Assembly (NCBI GenBank): GCA_964059195.1
Contig: CAXKWD010000007.1
Coordinates: 21,959,023-22,023,022, forward strand
Direction: 5' to 3'
DNA length: 64,000 bases
DNA from: Ectobius pallidus
Lineage: Eukaryota; Arthropoda; Insecta; Blattodea; Ectobiidae
Shown: in pieces, positions 56,649 to 64,000 of the stretch
Layout: the number at the start of each line of letters is the position of its first letter
How positions within the stretch are numbered: the stretch's first letter is position 1
Translations under genes and position numbers: made by a program
Notes under the pieces: generated by a model
Database searches by the model: none
What the model was told of the DNA's origin: nothing
Seen by the model: only the letters and a program-made list of their open reading frames with translations

Positions 56649-57218
56649 GCCGTCACGGTGGCACATGCTTAGGCCTAGTGCGTGGGCCTGGCATGCTAGC
56701 GGTCCCGAGTTCAAATCTCGGGGTTGGCGGGCGTGTCATTTGTGGTGGACAAAGCCGTGACCTTTGGGGATTTTTCTCGGGGATCCTCCCGTTTCCCCCT
56801 TCATTCACTCCACCAACACTCTCCACTTCAACTTCCTTTCCCCCTTCATTATCATCCCGTTCCCCTTTACTGGTTTTCGGACCAGCTCCTGCTGCAGACT
56901 CTGCTGCGGGCATCCCCCGTCCTGCCGCGTTGCTTGTGGTCAAGAGTTGCTGGTGGTGTACCGTGCCTTTGGGGCTCTCAGAGGGACCCTGGGTTAGTGG
57001 CACACGTCATGGTGTGCCGCGCCTATGGGGCCTTTGTAGGAGGGACCCTGGGTACGGTGCACGTGGAGTGGTACCTGATCTTAGCTGGATGTAGGGGAGC
57101 TCCGTGGGGGCTGGTGGTGGAGTCTGTTGACAGGGGGGCCTTAGGGCATGCACATCATTCCGTCTCCTAGGGGGTGCCCGTCAGGGCTCAGCCCCTGAAC
57201 CATACCTTACCATGCCAT
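56649..57218 (+). mobile_element. tRNA-derived SINE, family D, 570 bp, with 12-bp TSD
   Basis: The exact duplication ACCATGTCACAC flanks it (56637-56648 and 57219-57230). The head is tRNA-like, with box B GAGTTCAAATCTCGG. The body is GC-rich, unlike its surroundings, and the tail is a CCATAC-like repeat. Several overlapping open frames here are an effect of the high GC content and are not genes. Confidence 0.88.
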
Positions 57219-57765
57219 ACCATGTCACACACTTTCATTTGCAAATTGGATACAATGTGGCAAGGAAATGACATTTACGTTAGTTTACAATGAATGCCAA
57301 TCAATAGTTCCATGACCTACCCTACCATGTAGACAGAGATCCCGAACTCCTGATATGGGCTCGTAGTTAAAGGAGTTAAAGCTGAATTTAAAAAAATGAC
57401 TGGCGTACTAGAATGTACTTGTGTTTATCCTTAAAACTGTAATGAAATAAAATGTGTTCAAATTAGCGTCCCTGTTAATTGTCTTGAATAGTATATAACG
57501 AACCTAATCTTGATGCTTACCGGTATTAGTAGCTGTTTAGTCTTGCTTATGAAGTTCAATGCATTATATTACTTTGAACCTTTTTGTTTTGGAAGGTGTT
57601 AGGTCAGCTGTAGCTTCATTAGCATTCGAAATGTTTTCTTTACTAAATCTAGCCCTGTTTGTGGCATAATGATATCGAGGGGTCAAATGCACCGGCCAGA
57701 TCTCGGCCTCTGCGGATTTTAACATGATTTAGTTTATTTTATATTTAATTTATTTTAGGTGTTTT

Positions 57766-58563
57766 GTTATATATGGTCGGTTGAATGCAATAAATTTATT
57801 CACTTAATACGAATATGGATATGAAAGCTGCGGAACACTACCTTACAATTTTAAGACTATTATTGGTAGTGATAACTAACCGGCATCAATTAGAAAGTTT
57901 TACCTTTAAAAGGGCAAAATACAGTTCGATTATAGAATATTAATGAATCGATCATGAATGCCGAATTACATTATATCCTATTACCAACAAGAATATTTGA
58001 GTTCTTTACTTGTTGGCTATGTGTCTTTAATATTATTACCAAAGTGATTTTGCTGTTGCGGATATTTTGGGATTCCCCATGTCTAATATTTCAAAGTTTG
58101 GCTGAATTTAAATATTGGACTAGGAGTTATAATATAGGCCTACAATAAAACTGATACACTGAAAATGGATACTCTAGGCCCATACGAATAAAAGCGCTTT
58201 CTGAACATGTTTAGGCCGATTTTATTATTCTGAGAACGAGTTTCATTTCCCAAAACTTCGTTCTCTTTCCTTAAAGAAATAACTACAGTATTCTAAAAAT
58301 TCTATTTCCATTATGTTTTTGTCATTTCCTTCTCGGCCAATAAATGTTCGCACTTTTATTTGTCCATTGCCAATATGTCCAAATTTATTCGTTCACAAGG
58401 AACTTTGCCCAGAAAACGTATCCAGAAGGACAATTTGTAGGTACCATATTTCCTTCCTTCCGTATCTACTGATAATAACTGTTATAGTGTACTGTACATG
58501 AGAACATGCACCAAACTGAACAAGGCAGCAGTTAAATTAAACAGTATAAAAAATCACTAACAG
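57766..58563. other. Unique AT-rich sequence, nothing recognised
   Basis: Outside the duplicated array. The short open frames show no domain or codon pattern that I recognise. Confidence 0.5.
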
Positions 58564-59333
58564 TTATAATCGTATCTCGGTATAACGAAGATCGATATAA
58601 CGATAAAGCTGCATACAGCAATATTTTTGTTTGTTCCCGGCTAGTTTCCTTTCTTAATGTTAAAATCTAACTCACTATAACGAAGAAGTTATTTTAGAAA
58701 CACCATTGTAACGATATTTGGAGGTTGAGTTGTTATTGCAAACCCAGTAGCTGGTATCAGGTCATTATCCTTCCCAGCCACCAATATTGTTTTCTGGTTG
58801 CCTGATATAAAAGAAAGGTTAATGAGGGGTGGAAAATAGGATCACTGAGGCTAAAATCATCCCTTATGTGGACAAAAACGTACTGCGAGTTAGATTGTTA
58901 CTTCAACATGAACATAATATACAATTAAAACACCATAAGCAGCAACTGTTTTAGTTTTACCTTAGCTATGTTTTGAATTCGCTTGTATATTTTTTTCCCT
59001 CTTCCCACCTCAAAGAGTTTGAAATTTCTGACATATGGCTAAGCTCAAAGCATGCCATGATCCGTGATGTTAAACCAGTCTGAATGGTAATGTTTTTAGT
59101 GTGCGGGTATAAAGTAGCTAAGGTTACAATTCAAATTAAGTTTGGTAACAAAATTACCGTTCTACTTCTTCGCATCTCCGTTCCATGAATTATCCTGTAG
59201 GCCTGGATTACACAGTTTTCTGATGCAGTCTTTCTAATATGAGGTACTCAATGACACAATAACTCTCATATACTAATACAATCTGATAGGGCCCACAAAT
59301 ATCGTTATACGGAGGTCTGATTGTATTACTAAT
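58564..59333. mobile_element. Possible pogo/Tigger-like nonautonomous element
   Basis: The left end reads ATCTCGGTATAACGAAG and the right end, in reverse, ACCTCCGTATAACGATAT. GTATAACGA-type ends are usual for pogo/Tigger elements. Termini are imperfect, TA flanks are plausible but not proven, and there is no transposase. Confidence 0.45.
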
Positions 59334-59339
59334 TGTATT

Positions 59340-59705
59340 GTACAACAGGCCCACGCCTCCCGGCCTTATAAGGCCGCGGCTCTGTCGAGAGAGGGATTAC
59401 CTTAGGATCACATACTGTATATACATTTTTGACCAGACAAAGACATGGAGGGCCTCTCCAGATGGGTGGTCAGCCCAATGCCGAGGCCACGATCATGACA
59501 ACACAAAAACATAGGTTGAGGCACACCAGTCGCACATCCGCTCATTTCGAAAATGCGCGGATGGGATTAAGACGATAATGACGGTCATATTATATTCGTG
59601 GACACAAGTGCCTGAAGTTACCAGACATGCATCTCACAGGTGAGGAACACCTAGGTAACTTGTCTCGACCAGGATTCGAACCCGGGCCCGCTGCGTGAAA
59701 GGAGT
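59340..59705 (-). mobile_element. SINE-like fragment, minus strand
   Basis: The right end, in reverse, contains a box-B-like GGGTTCGAATCCTGG, but no box A follows upstream of it. The rest is more GC-rich than its surroundings, with GGCCTTATAAGGCC near 59363. A truncated tRNA-derived element is inferred. Confidence 0.4.
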
Positions 59706-60460
59706 ATAACTATTCCAGAAGTTCATAATAATGAAGATCCAAACATGGATTCACAAGCACGAACAAAAAGAATAGAGTTGAAGTTGCCGTTCAACCTCTG
59801 TTCGCTTCTATAAGAATAGAAGTAGGCTAGAACTTCAAATCACATACAATTTAATCAGGTAGTAATTTGAACAATTCTGCTTTTAAATCAAGGTCCTAGT
59901 TTGTTTCATCAAAATGAACGGAAGAAACATGCCCTTTTTAAACCCCAAAATAGATCAACTATCCTTCATTGTATGCGTTTAATTATACTTTCATCACTCT
60001 TCTACTTTTAGAACTATGAAATAAACTTTCAACAGTCTGATACATTTTTGTTGTGGTTTTTAGGTCTAGTAATTGTACGACAAAGCATTCTTGTTGCACT
60101 TAATTAATATTAACGAAAATAGAAGGCAATCTTTGTTATAATAATGTGCAGATAGTAATAATCTACAAAAAAATTCATACAATCATACAAGCTCAGCGGA
60201 TCTCCAGCAAGAAGTCCGTAGGACGAAAGTGGGCTTAAAATGTAATGACGATTTTTTCTGTAAATAAATCGCCTGGGAATCAAAATTTCGCAATAGGCCT
60301 ACGGTTCACTTCAATATGAATACAAATAAGTTAAGAGAGCATTGTAACATGACATCCCTCTACATGAACATGTCAACTCATAAAAAATAATAGCAAAATC
60401 TTGGTTTTCCTTTACGGTGAATAACATTTATTAACTAATTTTTGCTCTTGTGTTCAGATA
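59706..60460. other. AT-rich sequence, nothing recognised
   Basis: No frame, RNA gene or repeat was supported. Confidence 0.5.
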
Positions 60461-61538
60461 CAGTGAACGCCGCTTAATGTAATCGCGGATAATGTTATCA
60501 ATCGGGTAATGTTATTATTTTTATGAATTCCTGTATGGATTACTACTGATATATTGAAAAAAATGCTGTTTATTGTGATCAAAGATTTGGTTTATGTTAT
60601 CACAGTTTCCTTTTTACGGCTTTACTTCCAAGTACTGTAAGTCATTAAATTTTTTTTAAAATTTCGTTTCTAACTCAATTGTATGCCTATTGTGTTGTGT
60701 TGGGAGTAGCGGTACTGTTTTCAGCTTACAGGATGACCAGTTCGAGGGGGTGGCATTACCTAACTTTCTCTTTTAAGCAATAAAATATGTCTCACCCCTC
60801 GGTTTAGCTGCTGCTTTTGATTGATAAAGATAACAACGTTGAGATGCAGTGATTGCCAGTGTAAAATGAAAAGACTTGAACAGACATGCGTTAGATGTTT
60901 TGCTATGCGGTGTTCACCACACATCAGAATAGACTTCCAAAAATACTTGTAACTCGTAACTGAGTGTGGAGTGTTTGTTAATGGACTCCTAAAGGAAAGT
61001 AAAATAATTTAAAACTTTGTTAAAGTAAAGTGTTCCTTATTACAGGCCATGGAGGCCCAGCGGGTTCCAGGAGGTTGAGGCTCCCGGGTTTTTAGACAAT
61101 CGGTGCATGAAGGTGGTAAGGTTGTCAGCCTTACACACCGGCCGCCTTTTCTGTTAGAGGCTGAGTCGACCCCAGGGCCATAGTGCCACCAGAAGGATTA
61201 GGCCAATTGAAAAACTCAAATGACCTCATCGGGGATCGAACCCGCCACCTTCCGGTTTGTAGTGCAGCGCCTCAACAACTACGCTACGGCGTACCCCTTA
61301 AAACTTTATTACTTGTAGAAAAAATAGTGGATTGCAGTCTATTATGAGTACCGATAGTTCAATGATTCACAGTTATGTATTATTTAATGAATAAATAGCT
61401 TTTAATTCTGTTTTGTAGTGTATTGTCTTATATATGAATAAATAACCTTCACTTAATTCTTTCAGCTACTGTTATCAATCGGTTAATATTATCAGATTAG
61501 TTGCATCCCGAAGCGATCACAATAAGTGGCGTGCACTG
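60461..61538. mobile_element. pogo/Tigger-like nonautonomous element carrying a SINE
   Basis: The left end is CAGTGAACGCCGCTTAATGT and the right end, in reverse, is CAGTGCACGCCACTTATTGT, both followed by an AATCGC/GATCGC word and flanked by TA (60459-60460 and 61539-61540). A subterminal TGTTATCAATCGG repeat is present on both sides. The element is about 790 bp without the SINE at 61023-61297. No transposase was seen. Confidence 0.8.
61023..61297 (-). mobile_element. tRNA-derived SINE, family C, minus strand
   Basis: Reverse complement of the 50142-50449 family: box B on the minus strand is GGGTTCGATCCCC and the tail is AACACTTTACTTT. It is flanked by TTAAAACTTTGTTA (61009-61022) and TTAAAACTTTATTA (61298-61311), a 14-bp duplication with one change. 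Confidence 0.87.
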
Positions 61539-61540
61539 TA

Positions 61541-63375
61541 TACAATTTAGTGGGTGAAAAGTTCATTTGATTTTCCAATTTCCTCACATGACCCATTAGA
61601 GTATTTTTACAAAACTATTTGCAGATAAACACATTATATTTGTAGTAAACGTGCAATAACTACAACAAATCGTCAAACACATTTTCGAAATAATCGCAGG
61701 AATATGTTTTTTCCCTTTGTTTGCAACCAAGTCGTAGTAATGGTATGAAAACTTATCTAAAACCCTTGATTGTACTATTCTATGAAGGTAAAAAATAAAT
61801 TGCGTTTGAATGTAATTAACGCTTTGAGCATTGCTGTTCAAATACAGTGAAAAACAGACAATCGTAAAACATAAAATACAGACCGTTTTGCAACTTTTAT
61901 TACTCTGAGCCTTTGCATATAGGATTCCAAAGGAAATATAAAGCCAAGAATTGTTTCTATCTCATCAGAATGTATTCTTGCCTGCTAACGACGTTTAACT
62001 TGAAAAGTAACTAAAATATCTTTTTATGTTGCGATGTGTGAACTGGGAGAAAGAGGAGGAAGTGGATGAACAAAAAGAACTAGAAAGAAGATAAGAAGAC
62101 AGACGACAGAAGAAAAACAAGATACTATTACGTGCATAATCATTACATTAATTTATTAATATCTTGGAGTTATCATCCATGACTAACTGAGAATTCATTT
62201 GTTTTTATTAGCGATGTTTTCTTTTTTCATCAAGTATCGTGAGATTCGACCCACACACTGGCTTTTCGCCCTTTGCCGTGGCAATTGGCGTAACGTCTGA
62301 TTTTATCAAAGAAATGAATAAACTTCTAGTTACAGCAATTAATTATACACGGCTCAGTTGCATGCACGAACTCAAGTCATAATGGCCGGCCTACATAGAC
62401 TGCTGGCATTAGCGGAATCAACCAGTCTTCACCTTCTGGTTTCACAACTCCCTTTGTTTCCGAAGTATATTTTAACTTAAGACTATTTTATCCTAATTTC
62501 ACATTGCATCTTGCTTTTATATGTTGTTTTTTGGGTCAAAGTCATTGATATTTTTTCTCTGGTAGTTGCTGTCATTGCAGGGCATAATGTCCATCTCAGA
62601 ACATCTATACAAAAATGTTCAGTTGATGTCAGGTCATTCTATACTGTTTATACAGAGTGTTAATGAATAATGCCGAAATATTTTACTGTGTATAGAGTGG
62701 ACATAGATAAGCAACTTTTGTTAGGAGAATTTTGCTCACAGACGTAAAATGTATATGCTACAAGGCATTAAAGTCATTACAATTTGGTGCTCATAAGTCA
62801 ATGTTGAGGCGAAATATGGTTAAAATTTTCGTTAAATTGATTTCATGCTTTCTTAGTGATCGGCTATTGCTGAACTGAAAAAGAAAAAAACCTGCTCAAG
62901 CGTTGGCCCAATATTACACAATTACTTGTTAGAAAAATCGATTTTAGCAACTTATGATACTAACGGATTCAAGGGGAAAGAGTTAAACATCCTGTATTAT
63001 GGATTTAATTTATATACAATTTCTATCTTTTAGTTTTTTATGTCGATTTGTATTTGAAGCTTCCCCACAAAATTGCTTATATTTTTCGTATTCTTCTGTT
63101 TCAAATTCTAATTTAATATCTAAAAAAATTAATTTACATAATTATTATTTATTGCACCGAGCATGAGATGTTGTGTATATGTAGTACCCGTATGTTTTTT
63201 TTAAATACAAGTTTAATTAATTTGAGTGATTTTAAAATAGGATAAACAGTTTTTCTAATGTAGGTCTACAAGTATTTTAGTTTTTGTTCATGATTGCGTT
63301 CATGTGTTCTTGTGGAAAGTTACAAACACCCAGATTAGAATAAGTTTGATTGTGGAAGGCTGATTTGTTCATATA
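61541..63375. other. AT-rich sequence, nothing firmly recognised
   Basis: A TATACAGAGTGTT near 62650 resembles the terminus of the element starting at 63376 and may be a broken end. Otherwise no gene or repeat was supported. Confidence 0.45.
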
Positions 63376-64000
63376 CAGAGTGTTCGGAAATTCATATTAC
63401 AAACTTCTAGGGCTAGTAGAGGGGACTTAGTAGACAATATTTCGAATAGGAACCCATGTATAGAAACGTACCGTTTCCGTGCTACAGCCATTACAATGTG
63501 TCGGATTTGCCGGTATTGTTTTGTAACCGGAGAGGCAGTACATGACGTCAGAAGAGCACCATGTAAAATGAGGTGTGACGTAAGGTACAGAAGTAAATGA
63601 CGTTTGACGTTTTACGTCATTTTTTTTGGTAACAATAATAAAATAACAAAACAACTTTCATTGATCACAATACACTTGTGTCAACAGTGGAAAAAACAAA
63701 TTTGTTTCTGTATACCCTATTCTGCACTGGATGTGTCCCACACGAAACTGCTCATTACAACAGAGGCTCAATGTGACGACCACCAACGTCGTTGCACACA
63801 TTGTACCGACGAATCATGTTCCGGTACATTTACTTCTGTACCTTACGTCACACCTCATTTCACATGGGTGCTCTTCCGACGTCATGTACTGCCTCTCCAG
63901 TTGCAAAACAACACCGGCAAATCCGACACATTGTAATGGCTGTACCACGGAAACGGCACGTTTCCGGACATGGGTTCCTGTTCGAAATATTGTCTACTAA
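63376..64000. mobile_element. Long-inverted-repeat transposon, cut by the window edge
   Basis: The left arm (63376-63598, beginning CAGAGTGTTCGGAAATTC after TA) is repeated inverted from about 63829 to the window end. The last visible bases pair with 63427-63446, so about 50 bp of the right arm lie beyond 64000. The approximately 230-bp spacer includes TTTGACGTTTTACGTCA. Arms differ by scattered changes. A foldback-type Tc1/mariner-group relic is inferred. Open frames in the arms are not genes. Confidence 0.75.

Larger units (their letters stand above)
53683..57765 (+). repeat. Tandem segmental duplication, partial unit 4
   Basis: Downstream blocks match the other units up to the ATTTATTTTAGGTGTTTTGT phrase, then homology stops near 57765, where the others continue to GTCACTGACGTCGAAG. 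This is the right edge of the array in the window. Spacers contain no recognisable gene. Confidence 0.78.

Noticed and set aside
56678..57170. Proline- and serine-rich overlapping open frames on both strands
   Set aside because: They fall entirely inside a GC-rich SINE, where few stop codons are expected by chance.
63427..64000. Open frames in the last 600 bases
   Set aside because: Frames on opposite strands are the two inverted arms of one element and encode no recognised domain.

Overview
This is AT-rich eukaryotic DNA dominated by mobile elements, most likely from an insect. The clues are an intron acceptor directly in front of the coding exons, arthropod-style copia, mariner, hAT-like and non-LTR elements, and several tRNA-derived SINEs. 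The general look recalls a large cockroach or termite genome, but that is an impression and not shown by the sequence.

The backbone is a tandem array of four paralogous genes on the + strand (767-2221, 13625-15154, 35238-36677, 53683-55125). Each encodes a 479-509 residue leucine-rich-repeat protein of the cysteine-containing (F-box/LRR-like) type. Each gene heads a duplicated unit whose downstream blocks keep the same order: 767-13624 (12.9 kb), 13625-35237 (21.6 kb), 35238-53682 (18.4 kb), and a partial fourth unit that loses homology near 57.77 kb. Insertions account for most of the size differences. The other units act as empty sites, so many insertions can be bounded to the base, with target-site duplications (TSDs).

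Unit 1 carries a 645-bp hAT-like MITE, a 56-bp micro-MITE, a relic mariner holding an RTE-like LINE that itself holds a SINE, and a mariner with long inverted arms just upstream of gene 2. Unit 2 carries a 3.8-kb TIR element with a THAP-domain element and a LINE fragment nested inside, a copia-type LTR retrotransposon with identical LTRs (the 5' LTR split by a second micro-MITE), a 1.9-kb TA-inserted transposon rich in one 14-bp motif, a 0.9-kb TA-inserted element, a chimeric LINE-derived insertion, a small hAT-like MITE and an element built of about 150-bp tandem units. Unit 3 carries an 8.7-kb Jockey-like LINE flanked by an 11-bp TSD and interrupted by an opposite-strand CR1/Jockey-like LINE, then a SINE, then a 2.3-kb insertion between the presumed promoter and coding exon of gene 4. 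Unit 4 holds a 570-bp SINE.

From about 57.8 kb to the end there is no recognisable gene: pogo-like nonautonomous elements, SINEs and a long-inverted-repeat element cut by the window edge. All transposon reading frames seen are broken. Only the four LRR genes look like intact host genes. Gene 1 has GTG where the others have ATG at the exon start, so its first exon or its function needs checking.
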